Shown here in pieces: positions 47,923-57,489 of a stretch of 64,000 nt of DNA (its first letter is position 1; each line of letters begins with the position of its first letter). The stretch spans positions 186,001-250,000 of the forward strand of contig CANGBX010000003.1 in NCBI GenBank assembly GCA_947452455.1. The letters run 5' to 3'. Under the pieces are notes generated by a model. That model was not told the DNA's origin. It did no database searches and saw only the letters and a program-made list of their open reading frames with translations. The translations under genes and the position numbers were made by a program. This stretch comes from Beijerinckiaceae bacterium. Lineage in GTDB: Bacteria > Pseudomonadota > Alphaproteobacteria > Rhizobiales > Beijerinckiaceae.

Positions 47923-48603
47923 ATGCAGGAAGACACGGGACTAGTCCGGTTCAATAATGTCGGCTTGCGATATGGAATGGGGCCCGAAGTGCTGCGGGAC
48001 CTCACCTTTTCGATTGAGCGACAGTCTTTCCAGTTCCTGACAGGGCCTTCGGGCGCTGGCAAGACCACTTTGCTGCGCCTTATTCTCCTATCCTTGCAGC
48101 CCACACGCGGCTTTATTTCGCTCTTCGGACAAGATGCCGCTGCACTCGACAAGGACCAGATCACCGCTTTGCGCCGGCGCATCGGTGTGGTCTTCCAAGA
48201 CTTCCGTCTGCTTGATCATCTGACGACCTATGAAAATGTGGCGCTACCTTTGCGCGTCCAAGGGCGCGAGGAAGCCAGCTATCGTGCCGAGGTCGTCGAA
48301 TTGCTGGGCTGGGTGGGCTTGGGCGACCGGATGCATGTTTTGCCCCCCGTTCTGTCGGGCGGTGAAAAGCAGCGCGCAGCTATTGCACGCGCTTTGATCG
48401 TGCGCCCCGAACTTCTGCTTGCAGATGAGCCAACGGGCAATGTGGACCCGACCCTCGCGCGTCGTCTCTTGCGGCTCTTTCTGGAATTACATCGCTCAGG
48501 AACATCCGTTGTCATCGCGACACATGATCTCGGGCTGATGGATCAATTCGACGGCGCGCGCCGTCTCGTGCTCGGCGATGGCCGGCTTCATATTTACGAT
48601 TGA
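47923..48603 (+). CDS. ftsE: Cell division ATP-binding protein FtsE
   Basis: A 226-residue ABC ATPase with Walker A GPSGAGKTTLL, signature LSGGEKQRAAIARAL, Walker B LLADEPTGNVDP and the switch region VIATHDLGLMDQF. With FtsX it controls peptidoglycan hydrolases at the septum. The NVGLRYGMGPEVLRDLTF segment is typical of alphaproteobacterial FtsE. The ATG at 47923 is close to the family start and follows AAGGAAGG; ATG 47902 and TTG 47881 are alternatives. ftsX follows after 8 bases. Confidence 0.94.
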   Translation: MQEDTGLVRFNNVGLRYGMGPEVLRDLTFSIERQSFQFLTGPSGAGKTTLLRLILLSLQPTRGFISLFGQDAAALDKDQITALRRRIGVVFQDFRLLDHLTTYENVALPLRVQGREEASYRAEVVELLGWVGLGDRMHVLPPVLSGGEKQRAAIARALIVRPELLLADEPTGNVDPTLARRLLRLFLELHRSGTSVVIATHDLGLMDQFDGARRLVLGDGRLHIYD

Positions 48604-48611
48604 GGCAGAGC

Positions 48612-49559
48612 ATGTCGAACGCGCAACAAGAACCAGAAAACGCATATAGCGACGGTTTCGGTCGGCGCGATGTCCCTCTTGTCCCACCGGATGCCATTGC
48701 GATACGCGCGCTTGTGACCGTCATTGCAATCATGACATTTCTTGCGTCACTGACAGCGGGAACAGCTGTTTTGGTGAGCGATGTCTCGAGCGGTTGGCGA
48801 CAAGATGTGGCGCGTGAAATGAGCATTCAGCTCAAACCCGTCACTGGCCGAAATATTGAGCTTGATATCAAGAAAGTGGAAGAGATTGCGCGCGCAACAC
48901 CAGGCGTGAAAGATGTAACTGCGCTATCTCCATCAGAATCTGAACGCCTTCTTGAACCATGGTTGGGTACAGGGCTTGATCTGAAGGAATTACCTGTTCC
49001 GCGCATGATCGTCTTGAAACTTGCGTCTGATACACAAATTGATCTTGCGAAGCTGCGGGCAGCGCTGTCGCAAAATGTTCCAGGCTCAAATTTAGATGAT
49101 CATCGACAATGGATTGACCGCCTGACTGTGATGTCGCGAACAACTGTTCTGGTCGCTATTGTAATTTTCGGTCTGGTTCTCGTTGCTATGGCACTGGCGG
49201 TAGCCTTTGCTACGCGCGGCGCTATGGCGGGCAGCCGTGAAGTCATCAATGTGCTTCATTTTGTGGGCGCTGAAGATGCCTATATTGCGCGCCAGTTTCA
49301 GCGTCATTTCCTTTGGCTTGGCTTGCGGGGTGGGCTCATCGGCGGTGGCCTTGCCATTGCTACTTTCTTGACGGGCAGTCTTTTGTCTCATCGCTGGATC
49401 AGCGGAATGGGCGGCGATCAACTCGAAGCCATGTTCGGCACATTCTCACTAGGCCTCTTTGGTTATGCGGTCATTGCTGTGATCGGCGCCTCGGTCTCTG
49501 TTCTCACAGGCATCACCTCGCGTTCAGTCGTCTTCCGTCACTTGCGGGGGCTAACATGA
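48612..49559 (+). CDS. ftsX: Cell division protein FtsX
   Basis: A 315-residue permease-like protein with four membrane helices: one near residues 32-55, then a periplasmic domain of about 110 residues, then three helices in the last 140 residues. The helix and loop VATRGAMAGSREVINVLHFV with GAEDAYIARQFQRHFLWLGL are the conserved FtsX coupling region. The start at 48612 gives MSNAQQEPENAYSDGFG. Its stop overlaps the next start (ATGA), so ftsE, ftsX, the YdcF gene and plsC form one unit. Confidence 0.93.
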   Translation: MSNAQQEPENAYSDGFGRRDVPLVPPDAIAIRALVTVIAIMTFLASLTAGTAVLVSDVSSGWRQDVAREMSIQLKPVTGRNIELDIKKVEEIARATPGVKDVTALSPSESERLLEPWLGTGLDLKELPVPRMIVLKLASDTQIDLAKLRAALSQNVPGSNLDDHRQWIDRLTVMSRTTVLVAIVIFGLVLVAMALAVAFATRGAMAGSREVINVLHFVGAEDAYIARQFQRHFLWLGLRGGLIGGGLAIATFLTGSLLSHRWISGMGGDQLEAMFGTFSLGLFGYAVIAVIGASVSVLTGITSRSVVFRHLRGLT

Positions 49560-50173
49560 CGCGCCGTATCCGGCGCGCCTTTTTACTGGCGGTTTTTCTC
49601 TTTCTTGTCGTACTTGCCGGATTCATTTCTTTTGCCTTCAAAGTCGAGCGGCAAACAATTCAGCTCAACAAAAAAGCCGATGGCATGATTGTGCTGACGG
49701 GGGGAGCTGACCGTATTCCAGATGCGATCGAGCTTTTCTCAAAGGGTCATGCGAGCCGGATGCTTATTACGGGCGTCAATCCGGGAATTACGCGGGCTGA
49801 AATTGGTCGCCTCAATCCCAAATACCGTGAGCTTATCGAATGCTGCGTTGATCTTGGTTATGAAGCGCTCAACACATCTGGAAATGCCCGTGAAGCCCGT
49901 CGCTGGACCGAGCAGAATGCCATCAGCCAATCCTTGATCGTTGTTACCTCGAACTACCATATGCCACGCGCGCTGGCTGAATTGCATGATGGTCTTCCAG
50001 ACCTAGAACTCGTCCCCTACCCTGTAGTGAGTGGTAAAATGCGAGACAGCAGCTGGTGGCAATCATCACAAGCCATGCGGCTGATGAGCTCGGAATATGT
50101 AAAATATGTGCTTGTCTCCGGCCGCATCATCGCCAAAAAGCTTTGGTACCAAACCAAAGCGGCCTTTGATTGA
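49556..50173 (+). CDS. YdcF / DUF218 family protein
   Basis: A 205-residue protein with one N-terminal membrane helix (AFLLAVFLFLVVLAGFISFA) and a periplasmic DUF218 domain. DGMIVLTGGADRIPDAIELF and SLIVVTSNYHMPRALAEL are characteristic. The family includes ElyC and SanA, which affect envelope integrity in E. coli, though no enzyme activity is settled. Tight coupling to ftsX and plsC, seen widely in Rhizobiales, supports an envelope role. Confidence 0.9.
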   Translation: MTRRIRRAFLLAVFLFLVVLAGFISFAFKVERQTIQLNKKADGMIVLTGGADRIPDAIELFSKGHASRMLITGVNPGITRAEIGRLNPKYRELIECCVDLGYEALNTSGNAREARRWTEQNAISQSLIVVTSNYHMPRALAELHDGLPDLELVPYPVVSGKMRDSSWWQSSQAMRLMSSEYVKYVLVSGRIIAKKLWYQTKAAFD

Positions 50174-50952
50174 AACGATTCCCGTCCATGCTTCTCTTCC
50201 GATCAATCCTCTTCAATATCGCCTTTTTCACCAACATCACGATTCTGCTGATCGTTGCATTGCCAACACTTGTGATGCCTCGGTCAGCCGTTTTCAAAGT
50301 CGGGAAGATTTGGGCGCGCAGCTCACTCTGGCTTCTGAAAGTCATTTGCAAAACAGAGGTTGAATTTCGCGGACGTGAAAACATTCCCAAAGGGGCATTC
50401 ATCGTTGCGCCTAAGCATCAATCAGCCTGGGAGACCTTTGCGCTCATCATGCTGTTTGATGACTTCTGCTATATTTTAAAGCGCGAACTGACTTTCATTC
50501 CGCTCTTTGGCTGGTATCTTTGGAAATTAGATCAAATCGCGATCAATCGCTCGACCGGCAGCAGTGCTCTGGCGCAAGCAGAAGAAAAGGCCCGCAAAAT
50601 TTTTGCCGAAGGGCGGCAATTGTTCATCTTCCCGGAAGGCACTCGCCGACCTGCGGGCGCGCCACCAAAATATAAATTCGGCGTGGCTCATCTCTATGAT
50701 GCCTGCCACGTACCCTGCCTGCCGATTGTGCTCAACTCGGGTCTGTTTTGGGCACGTCGCAGCTTGATCAAGCGGCCGGGGACAATTGTGGTTGAGGTCC
50801 TTCCGCCCATCGCGCCGGGGATTGAAAAGCAGGAGTTTTTTGCGCTCCTTCAAGACCGCATGGAAAAAGCGTCCGAAAATCTGATTGCGGAAGCTGTTGC
50901 CCGCGATCCATCGCTCATCCCGATTGTCGAGCGCAACCGCCACTTGCCGTAA
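50170..50952 (+). CDS. plsC: 1-acyl-sn-glycerol-3-phosphate acyltransferase
   Basis: A 260-residue membrane-associated acyltransferase that makes phosphatidic acid. The catalytic motif is KHQSAWET (a variant of HxxxxD with Glu, common in alphaproteobacteria), and the substrate motif is FPEGTR. A hydrophobic N-terminal helix (SILFNIAFFTNITILLIVAL) anchors it. A TTG at 50170 overlaps the upstream stop and would couple translation; the ATG at 50188 is the alternative. Confidence 0.92.
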   Translation: MKRFPSMLLFRSILFNIAFFTNITILLIVALPTLVMPRSAVFKVGKIWARSSLWLLKVICKTEVEFRGRENIPKGAFIVAPKHQSAWETFALIMLFDDFCYILKRELTFIPLFGWYLWKLDQIAINRSTGSSALAQAEEKARKIFAEGRQLFIFPEGTRRPAGAPPKYKFGVAHLYDACHVPCLPIVLNSGLFWARRSLIKRPGTIVVEVLPPIAPGIEKQEFFALLQDRMEKASENLIAEAVARDPSLIPIVERNRHLP

Positions 50953-50956
50953 GGCG

Positions 50957-51499
50957 TCAGCTCAGCTCGGCGACAATTGCGGCCAGATCAGGATCCTCTA
51001 CACCTGCCGCGGTCAGATGCTCAAAAGTCGAGCGGATATATTCAACATTATCTCCCGACATGCCGTGCCCCTGCCGGACAAGTCGCACAAGTTCGTGATG
51101 CGGCAAGCGGCCCGCATATTGCGGATGGTTGGGGTCAACAACATAGGCCACCGCCGTTACGACTCGATCTGGCTGCAAACGGGCGCTCAGCCATGTCTCG
51201 ACATAGACGGATGTGACCTGCTCACGCTCACGCAGATAATCCAGCGTGGCTTGCCGATGAGAGGCCGCCACACGGAAGGCAAGGCCCCGGCAGGCCCCTC
51301 CGCGATCAAGCCCGAGAACAAGGCCCGGCTTTTCAGGTGTCCCGCGATGAACATGGGAGAAAATACACAGCGACCTGTGATAACCATGCACCAATGCGGG
51401 GCAGCACTCTTCATATTCGAAGCCGGGCCGCCACATCAGGGACCCATAACCGAATACCCAAAGATCACCGTTTTCACTGTCTCGCATCATGAGCCGCAA
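50957..51499 (-). CDS. ChaC-like gamma-glutamylcyclotransferase
   Basis: A 180-residue protein with the substrate-binding motif WVFGYGSLMWRPGFEYEECC at the N-terminus and the ChaC features YHRSLCIFSHVHRGTPEKPG and LGLDRGGACRGLAFRV. ChaC enzymes cleave glutathione to 5-oxoproline and Cys-Gly in the cytoplasm. A conserved catalytic Glu is expected in the YLREREQVTSVY region and is present. It is convergent with plsC and divergent from the DUF2125 gene with only 14 bases between. Confidence 0.9.
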   Translation of the reverse strand: MRLMMRDSENGDLWVFGYGSLMWRPGFEYEECCPALVHGYHRSLCIFSHVHRGTPEKPGLVLGLDRGGACRGLAFRVAASHRQATLDYLREREQVTSVYVETWLSARLQPDRVVTAVAYVVDPNHPQYAGRLPHHELVRLVRQGHGMSGDNVEYIRSTFEHLTAAGVEDPDLAAIVAELS

Positions 51500-51513
51500 T
51501 CAGGACTGAACAT

Positions 51514-52524
51514 ATGACGCAATATGAAACTCCGGAGAAAGCGCCGCAAGCTGTGAGCCGCCTCGGACTTTATCTGCCGACAGGACTTCTGTTGCTATTT
51601 GCTTTCGGCTGGTCGGGTTTCTGGTTTTTTGCCTCGAACAAGGCCGATGAAGCACTTTCCACATGGATAGCGACCGAAAAGACGAACGGCCGGACATGGG
51701 AATGTGCGGGCAAAGAGATCGGCGGATTTCCTTTCCGCATTGAATTGCAATGCGCGTCGATCAAATTCTCTAGCACACAGATGAAAGTGGACCTGGGCGC
51801 TTTCCACGCCGCCACGCAGATCTATAGCCCCAAGCTCATTCTGGCTGATGTGAGCGGGCCATTGCAGATCAACAGTGCGGGTGTCCAAAATATCTTTTCA
51901 TGGACCAATATGCGCGTGTCGTTGCGCTTCAATGGAGCGCTCGAGCGCTTCTCCATGAATATTGCTGACCTCAAAGCCGGCGAAGTGGCGGACAATGCGC
52001 TAGCCAGCGCAAAAATGATGGAGCTCCATCTGCGCACCGACACTGGACGCCCGAGCGAAGACAAAGCGATAGATGTTGTGATGAATGTGAGTGATTTGCG
52101 CGCACCTGGCCTGGATATTCTCGTCGGCAATATGGATGTGGCCACAATCAATCTTACAGGCACAATCACACAAGCACTTGGATTGCATGTCGGCAATTGG
52201 CAGGCGGGCCTTGAACATTGGCGGGCACAAAACGGCCAGATTTTTTTTGAAAATGCCCGTCTTGCAAAAGGCCCTTTTTCGATCGAAGGCAAAGGTGCGC
52301 TTGGTCTGGATCAGACCCATCGCATAGAAGGTGAGCTGATGGTGGGTGCACGCGGCGTCGGGCCTATCGTGTCACGCTTTATCTCAGGCAATGCTGCGCA
52401 ACTGGCCGGCGCTTTGCTCGTGCGCAAGGATGGCTCTGCCGTGGAGCTGCCACTGCGCATGCGCGATGGTCGTGTCTCATTTGGCCCAATACGGACAGGC
52501 CCGATTCTCGCGCCGCTTTATTGA
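51514..52524 (+). CDS. DUF2125 family membrane-anchored protein
   Basis: A 336-residue protein with an N-terminal membrane helix (LYLPTGLLLLFAFGWSGFWF) and a periplasmic domain. WECAGKEIGGFPFRIELQCA near residue 66, containing two Cys that could pair, is the family signature. The rest has alternating hydrophobic beta-strand character, recalling AsmA-like periplasmic proteins. DUF2125 is alphaproteobacterial and unassigned. The last 7 bases overlap the convergent tyrA. Confidence 0.85.
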   Translation: MTQYETPEKAPQAVSRLGLYLPTGLLLLFAFGWSGFWFFASNKADEALSTWIATEKTNGRTWECAGKEIGGFPFRIELQCASIKFSSTQMKVDLGAFHAATQIYSPKLILADVSGPLQINSAGVQNIFSWTNMRVSLRFNGALERFSMNIADLKAGEVADNALASAKMMELHLRTDTGRPSEDKAIDVVMNVSDLRAPGLDILVGNMDVATINLTGTITQALGLHVGNWQAGLEHWRAQNGQIFFENARLAKGPFSIEGKGALGLDQTHRIEGELMVGARGVGPIVSRFISGNAAQLAGALLVRKDGSAVELPLRMRDGRVSFGPIRTGPILAPLY

Positions 52525-53477
52525 GACTTGTTTTCGGACGAGGTGCGACGACCAAAATCCGGAGCCGCCGCATCCTGTCCCTGCGCAACGATGCTGCGCC
52601 GAATAGTCCGCGTGCGCGTGAACAATTCAAACAGACCCTGACCATCGCCCCAGCGGATCATGCGCTGAAGGGCGGCCAAATCCTCATTAAAGCGGCCGAG
52701 CATTTCCAGAACAGCATCCTTGTTGTTCAAGAAAATATCGCGCCACATGGTGGGGTCGGAGGCTGCAATACGCGTAAAGTCGCGAAAACCGCCAGCTGAA
52801 AATTTGATGACTTCCGATTGCGTGACTTCTTCGAGATCGGCCGCCGTACCAACAATATTATAAGCAATCAAATGTGGCACATGACTCGTGATCGCGAGCA
52901 CCAAATCATGATGCGCCGGGGTCATCACTTCGACATTCGAGCCCACTTCTGTCCAGAACTGCTGAAGGTGAGCGGTCGCTTTCTCATCTGACCCGTCGGG
53001 TGGTGTGAGAATGCACCAGCGGTCAACAAACAGGGTCGAGAAGCCAGCATCGGGCCCCGAATATTCTGTACCCGCGACGGGATGGGCGGGGATGAAATGA
53101 ACCTTGTCAGACAGGTTCGGCTGAACAGCCGCAACGACTGACGCCTTCACCGATCCGACATCAGACAAAATTGCACCGTTCGCGAGATGCGGCGCGATCT
53201 GTGCGGCGACATCGCCAATGCTGCCGACAGGTGTACAAAGAATGACGAGGTCAGCACCAACGACAGCAGCTTTTGCATCTTGAAAAACTTCGTCAGCAAT
53301 GCCGATCTCGCGCACACGGCTACACACGGCTTCCGACAGATCAGCAGCAACCAGTGTCTTGACGAGATTGCGTTGACGCGCTGCGCGAAGCAGCGAAGAG
53401 CCAATGAGCCCCACGCCCACAATGACCATGCGCTCGAACAGGGGCGCATCGAGTGGCTTGGAAAAACGATCAGCCAC
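52518..53477 (-). CDS. tyrA: Prephenate/arogenate dehydrogenase
   Basis: A 319-residue NAD(P)-dependent enzyme of tyrosine synthesis. The Rossmann motif [20 protein letters not shown] is at the N-terminus, and [20 protein letters not shown] contains the conserved substrate-binding His. [15 protein letters not shown]-like residues ([18 protein letters not shown]) follow. The GTG at 53477 is chosen because GGAGG at 53484-53488 is ideally spaced; the ATG at 53495 would place that site inside the gene. The choice between prephenate and arogenate as substrate cannot be made. It overlaps hisC by 8 bases. Confidence 0.92.
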   Translation of the reverse strand: MADRFSKPLDAPLFERMVIVGVGLIGSSLLRAARQRNLVKTLVAADLSEAVCSRVREIGIADEVFQDAKAAVVGADLVILCTPVGSIGDVAAQIAPHLANGAILSDVGSVKASVVAAVQPNLSDKVHFIPAHPVAGTEYSGPDAGFSTLFVDRWCILTPPDGSDEKATAHLQQFWTEVGSNVEVMTPAHHDLVLAITSHVPHLIAYNIVGTAADLEEVTQSEVIKFSAGGFRDFTRIAASDPTMWRDIFLNNKDAVLEMLGRFNEDLAALQRMIRWGDGQGLFELFTRTRTIRRSIVAQGQDAAAPDFGRRTSSENKSQ

Positions 53478-54591
53478 GGCGCACCTCCGCCACATAGTCT
53501 CGCAAGCCTTCTACAACGAGGCGGTTTGCTTCTTCCGTGCCAACCGTAATGCGTAAATAGTCCGGCAAACCATAAGAACCAACCGCGCGCACGATGATGC
53601 CGCGTGCAGTCAAGAAAGCATCAGCAGCACCCGCGCTCACACCGGTGGCTTTATTGAAATGGACCAGCACGAAATTGGCGACGCTTGGTGTCACATCCAG
53701 CCCAAGAGCCGAAATCTCTTTCGTCAGCCACGGCAGCCATTTCTCATTATGGTCAACGGCGCCTTCGACATGCGCAACATCTTCCACGGCAGCAATGCCG
53801 GCTTCGAGTGCTGCTCCATTCACATTGAACGGCCCGCGAATCCGGTTGATCGCATCGCAAATTGCGGCGGGCGCATACATCCAGCCAAGTCGGATATTTG
53901 CGAGACCGAAAATTTTTGAGAACGTGCGCGTCATGACCACATTCTCACTGGTCGCAACGAGCTCGATGCCCTCCGCATAATCATTGCGGCGGACATATTC
54001 CGCATAAGCGCCATCCAGCACGAGAATAGCGTGCTTCGGCAAGCCTGCGTGCAACCGCTTCACGTCTTCGAAGGGAATATAAGTTCCGGTCGGATTGTTG
54101 GGATTGGCGAGATAAACAATTTTCGTGCGCGGTGTCACGCAAGCCAAAATGGCATCAACATCGGCCGTGAGATTTTTTTCGGGCGCAACAACAGGCGTCC
54201 CGCCCGCCGATAGAATAGCAATTTTGTAAACGAGAAAGCCGTGCGTGGTGAAAATGCCTTCATCACCCGGACCCACATAGGCCAATGACAAAAGATGCAA
54301 AAGATCATCAGAACCATTGCCACAAACAATGCGATCTGGATCAAGGCCGAAACGCTTGCCAAGAGCAGTACGCAAGCGCTTGACCGATCCATCGGGATAA
54401 AGCTCAAGCTTGGAAGCCAAACTGCTGAAAGCTTCAATCGCGCGCGGTGACGCACCAAGTGGTGTCTCATTGGACGACAATTTGTAAATCTTGCTTGCGC
54501 CGGGCGCGCCACTCTTGCCCGGCACATAGGGATCAATCGCCAATACATTGGGGCGCGGAACGGGGCGGTCATTCATGGAGGGAGACGACAT
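53470..54591 (-). CDS. hisC: Histidinol-phosphate / aromatic aminotransferase
   Basis: A 373-residue class I/II aminotransferase. The PLP Lys is in [20 protein letters not shown] (about residue 229), [19 protein letters not shown] holds the PLP-contacting Asn, and [19 protein letters not shown] opens the fold. HisC acts in histidine synthesis, but its position between chorismate mutase and tyrA suggests that it transaminates prephenate or aromatic keto acids instead or in addition. A true his-operon copy may exist elsewhere. Confidence 0.9.
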   Translation of the reverse strand: MSSPSMNDRPVPRPNVLAIDPYVPGKSGAPGASKIYKLSSNETPLGASPRAIEAFSSLASKLELYPDGSVKRLRTALGKRFGLDPDRIVCGNGSDDLLHLLSLAYVGPGDEGIFTTHGFLVYKIAILSAGGTPVVAPEKNLTADVDAILACVTPRTKIVYLANPNNPTGTYIPFEDVKRLHAGLPKHAILVLDGAYAEYVRRNDYAEGIELVATSENVVMTRTFSKIFGLANIRLGWMYAPAAICDAINRIRGPFNVNGAALEAGIAAVEDVAHVEGAVDHNEKWLPWLTKEISALGLDVTPSVANFVLVHFNKATGVSAGAADAFLTARGIIVRAVGSYGLPDYLRITVGTEEANRLVVEGLRDYVAEVRRG

Positions 54592-54621
54592 GGATCAATC
54601 CAAATTAAGATCGGCGCTGGA

Positions 54622-55548
54622 TCAGCTAGCCGGATGACCTTTGAAAGAAAAACGTGCGGCATGACTGCCAACTTCACTGATATGAGAGGCCGAAGCGCCA
54701 GCCTCTGTCAGCGCTGATTGAACGCCATCAAGTCCGGCTTTGGCCGGAATGGCAACCAACACAGACAAGCCGGTTTCATCTGCTGCATTGCCGATCATTT
54801 CGCCGCTGACTTTCGCAAGTGCCGCGGGCAATCCATCGCGCCACCTCTCGAGATGCAGACAATAGAGCAGGATTTCGCGCGCGGCTGCTTCTGCAAGCGG
54901 CTTGGCGATCACAAAGACGGGCATGCCAGCTGGATGATCAGGGCGCTCAACGAAGGGCAGGCGCGCAATGATCTTCGGGGCTGCGGGATCGGCCAAGCGC
55001 GTCCACCAAGGGCCAGCTGTCACGCCGCCATCAATGCGGAACATGCCAAGGTCGCCAGATGAGCGCGCCACTGCATCAATCACACCTGCTGCGCCATGGT
55101 GGGTGATGTAGGGAACCGTGAAGCCGAAATGAAAGCGCTCGGAATCGCGCATCGGGGCATCGCCACCCGAAATATCGGCATGGACTGAATAATTCGACTG
55201 CACGTAAGTGAATGTCGCGATGATGATGCGCCAGATGCTCTCAACCGTATCAAGCGGGAGCAGGCCGCGATGACGCTCGGCCAGACGACGCATCATTTCC
55301 GCCTCACGGCCCGGTCGGAAAGCTGAACCGCCACCTTGGCGAGCCTTTACGGCGATCAGGCGGTCGATAATCTCGCCGCGCTCCATGAGCAGACGGTGCA
55401 CGTCCGCATCAATCCGGTCGATATCGACACGGAGTTCGCTGAGGATCGCCTGAGGATCCTTGTCGGCGTCAGAATTGGCAGCCACGGACGAGGTCTCGCT
55501 GTCTAAAGAAGTCGCGCCTGTCTTACTGGCGAGCGCCCTGCAATGCAA
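54622..55548 (-). CDS. Chorismate mutase with extra C-terminal domain
   Basis: A 308-residue protein. Residues about 35-125 form an AroQ chorismate mutase: LRVDIDRIDADVHRLLMERG, LIAVKARQGGGSAFRPGREA and a later helix with the expected Arg, Lys and Glu. The remaining 180 residues (from about FHFGFTVPYITHHGAAGVID) do not show a complete prephenate dehydratase active site (no clear TxxD-type or ESRP motif), so full P-protein activity is doubtful. This layout is usual for Rhizobiales chorismate mutases. It leads chorismate mutase-hisC-tyrA and is divergent from metX. Confidence 0.85.
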   Translation of the reverse strand: MHCRALASKTGATSLDSETSSVAANSDADKDPQAILSELRVDIDRIDADVHRLLMERGEIIDRLIAVKARQGGGSAFRPGREAEMMRRLAERHRGLLPLDTVESIWRIIIATFTYVQSNYSVHADISGGDAPMRDSERFHFGFTVPYITHHGAAGVIDAVARSSGDLGMFRIDGGVTAGPWWTRLADPAAPKIIARLPFVERPDHPAGMPVFVIAKPLAEAAAREILLYCLHLERWRDGLPAALAKVSGEMIGNAADETGLSVLVAIPAKAGLDGVQSALTEAGASASHISEVGSHAARFSFKGHPAS

Positions 55549-55583
55549 AGGAAACTACCCTCGAATGTGGACCAGCGGACAGC

Positions 55584-55612
55584 TTGACTTGCCTCGGGGT
55601 CGATCATAACAC
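55584..55612 (+). promoter_or_regulatory. Candidate metX promoter
   Basis: TTGACT at 55584-55589 and TAACAC at 55607-55612 are 17 bases apart, about 50 bases before the GTG start. The same gap must also hold the promoter for the divergent chorismate mutase operon. Confidence 0.4.
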
Positions 55613-55649
55613 CGAACAAGTCGTTCGAAATAGCGGACAGATGGTTCGG
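55612..55649 (+). other. Alternative hairpins in the metX leader
   Basis: CGAAC (55613-55617) can pair with GTTCG (55623-55627), or CCGAAC (55612-55617) can pair with GTTCGG (55644-55649). The second pairing covers the start of the GGAG ribosome-binding site at 55648-55651. If transcription starts at the candidate promoter, the left arm would be barely inside the message, so the two calls are in tension. Confidence 0.3.
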
Positions 55650-55660
55650 AGTTGGGGTCG

Positions 55661-56854
55661 GTGACAGAGATTGAACCTCTCAAGGCTGGTCACGCCGCCC
55701 GGCGCGAGGCTGACGCGCCGCACTCACTTGTGCTGCGCCTACCCGCCGACAAGCCCCTGATGATGGATGCCGGCGTGACCCTCGCGCCTCTGACCATCGC
55801 CTACCAGACCTACGGCACGCTCAATGCCGACAAAACCAATGCCATTCTGATCTGCCATGCACTGACCGGCGACCAGCATGTCGCCAATACGCATCCGCTG
55901 ACCGGCAAGCCCGGCTGGTGGGAAATAATGGTTGGCCCGGGCAGGCCCATCGATACGGACCGTTATTTCATCATCTGCTCGAATGTGCTCGGCGGCTGCC
56001 TTGGCACGACCGGGCCCGCTTCCACCAATCCGGCAACAGGCCAGCTTTACGGGCTCGGCATGCCAATGGTGACGATCCGCGACATGGTCCGCGCGCAAGC
56101 TCTGCTCATCGATCAGCTTGGCATCGACAAATTATTCTGCGTGATCGGCGGGTCGATGGGCGGCATGCAAGTGCTGCAATGGGTAGCGAGCTATCCAGAT
56201 CGCGTCTTCTGCGCGATCCCGATTGCGACCGCGCCCCGCCATTCCTCGCAAAATATCGCCTTCAATGAAGTCGGGCGGCAAGCCGTCATGGCTGATCCTG
56301 ATTGGGCGAACGGACGCTATTTTGAACTTGGTCAAAACCCGACCAAGGGTCTCGCGGTTGCGCGCATGGCCGCGCATATCACTTATCTTTCAGACGAGGC
56401 TCTACATCGGAAATTCGGTCGCAAGCTGCAGAATAAAACAGCGCCGACATTTTCCTTTGATGCGGATTTCCAAATCGAAAGCTATCTGCGCCATCAGGGC
56501 TCGACATTCGTCGAACGTTTCGATGCGAACTCCTATCTCTATCTGACACGCGCGATGGATTATTTCGATCTCGCAGAAGATTACGAGGGGTCACTGGCGC
56601 GCGCCTTCAAGGATACGAAAACGCGCTTCTGTCTCGTGTCTTTCACATCTGATTGGCTGTTCCCAACATCTGCATCGCGCGCCATTGTTCACGCACTCAA
56701 TGCCAATAGCGCCTCTGTCTCTTTCGTTGAGATCGAAACGGACAAAGGCCATGATGCCTTTTTGCTGGATGTTCCAGAAATGTTTGCCACCACGTCCGGC
56801 TTTATCGAAAGCTCTGCGCGTGCTTTTGGCCTCAAAGAGGCAAAAAGCGCATGA
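55661..56854 (+). CDS. metX: Homoserine O-acyltransferase MetX
   Basis: A 397-residue alpha/beta hydrolase that acylates homoserine in methionine synthesis. The nucleophile elbow is [12 protein letters not shown] (Ser about 160), and the Asp and His of the triad are in FTSDWLFPT and KGHDAFLLD near the C-terminus. [12 protein letters not shown] and [15 protein letters not shown] are typical. The GTG at 55661 is preferred because GGAG lies 9 bases upstream; TTG 55652 is too close. Whether acetyl or succinyl is transferred cannot be settled. metW overlaps its stop (ATGA). Confidence 0.94.
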   Translation: MTEIEPLKAGHAARREADAPHSLVLRLPADKPLMMDAGVTLAPLTIAYQTYGTLNADKTNAILICHALTGDQHVANTHPLTGKPGWWEIMVGPGRPIDTDRYFIICSNVLGGCLGTTGPASTNPATGQLYGLGMPMVTIRDMVRAQALLIDQLGIDKLFCVIGGSMGGMQVLQWVASYPDRVFCAIPIATAPRHSSQNIAFNEVGRQAVMADPDWANGRYFELGQNPTKGLAVARMAAHITYLSDEALHRKFGRKLQNKTAPTFSFDADFQIESYLRHQGSTFVERFDANSYLYLTRAMDYFDLAEDYEGSLARAFKDTKTRFCLVSFTSDWLFPTSASRAIVHALNANSASVSFVEIETDKGHDAFLLDVPEMFATTSGFIESSARAFGLKEAKSA

Positions 56855-57489
56855 CCCAAGTGACGCAACTCTTTTCACCAGACACAGCGCGCGTTGATCT
56901 GCTGCTGATCAAAGATATGGTCGCGCCCAATACGCGCGTGCTGGATATTGGCTGCGGTGACGGCACGCTTTTGCGGATGCTGGCAGAAGAGCGCGGCGTC
57001 GATGCCCGCGGCATGGAATTATCTCAGCGCGGCGTGAATGATTGTGTGGCAAAGGGACTGTCTGTCATTCAAGGCGATGCCGATTTCGATCTCGCCGATT
57101 ATCCCGATGACAGTTTTGATTATGTGATTCTGTCGCAGACACTCCAGGCCACACGCAATCCGCGCCGTGTGCTGGAGCAGATGTTGCGCATCGGAAAGCG
57201 CGCGGTCGTCTCGTTCCCGAATTTCGGCTATTGGCGGATTCGCCTCCAAGTCATGTTTGGAGGTCGCATGCCAATCACTGAAAATCTGCCGCTGGCTTGG
57301 TATGAGACACCCAATATCCACTTCTGCACGATCCGCGATTTTGTCGCGCTTGTGGATGAAGTGGATGCGCAGATTGATCGCGCCGTCGCGCTCAATAGTT
57401 CTGGAGCGCCCATGCGCGTGAGCGCTCCTTGGTGGGTTTGGAACCTGTTTGGCGAGCAAGCCGTCTTCTTGCTCGAAAGACGGGCCTGA
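56851..57489 (+). CDS. metW: Methionine biosynthesis protein MetW
   Basis: A 212-residue protein with a SAM-methyltransferase fold: [20 protein letters not shown] near residue 30, then [20 protein letters not shown] and [20 protein letters not shown]. MetW is always paired with MetX in proteobacteria and activates or stabilises it; its own methyl acceptor is not defined. Translation is coupled to metX by a 4-base overlap. Its stop is directly adjacent to that of the convergent ppa gene. Confidence 0.93.
   Translation: MTQVTQLFSPDTARVDLLLIKDMVAPNTRVLDIGCGDGTLLRMLAEERGVDARGMELSQRGVNDCVAKGLSVIQGDADFDLADYPDDSFDYVILSQTLQATRNPRRVLEQMLRIGKRAVVSFPNFGYWRIRLQVMFGGRMPITENLPLAWYETPNIHFCTIRDFVALVDEVDAQIDRAVALNSSGAPMRVSAPWWVWNLFGEQAVFLLERRA

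Noticed and set aside
55549-55660. SAM-II riboswitch upstream of metX
   Set aside because: The conserved pseudoknot sequence elements were not found in the 112-base gap.
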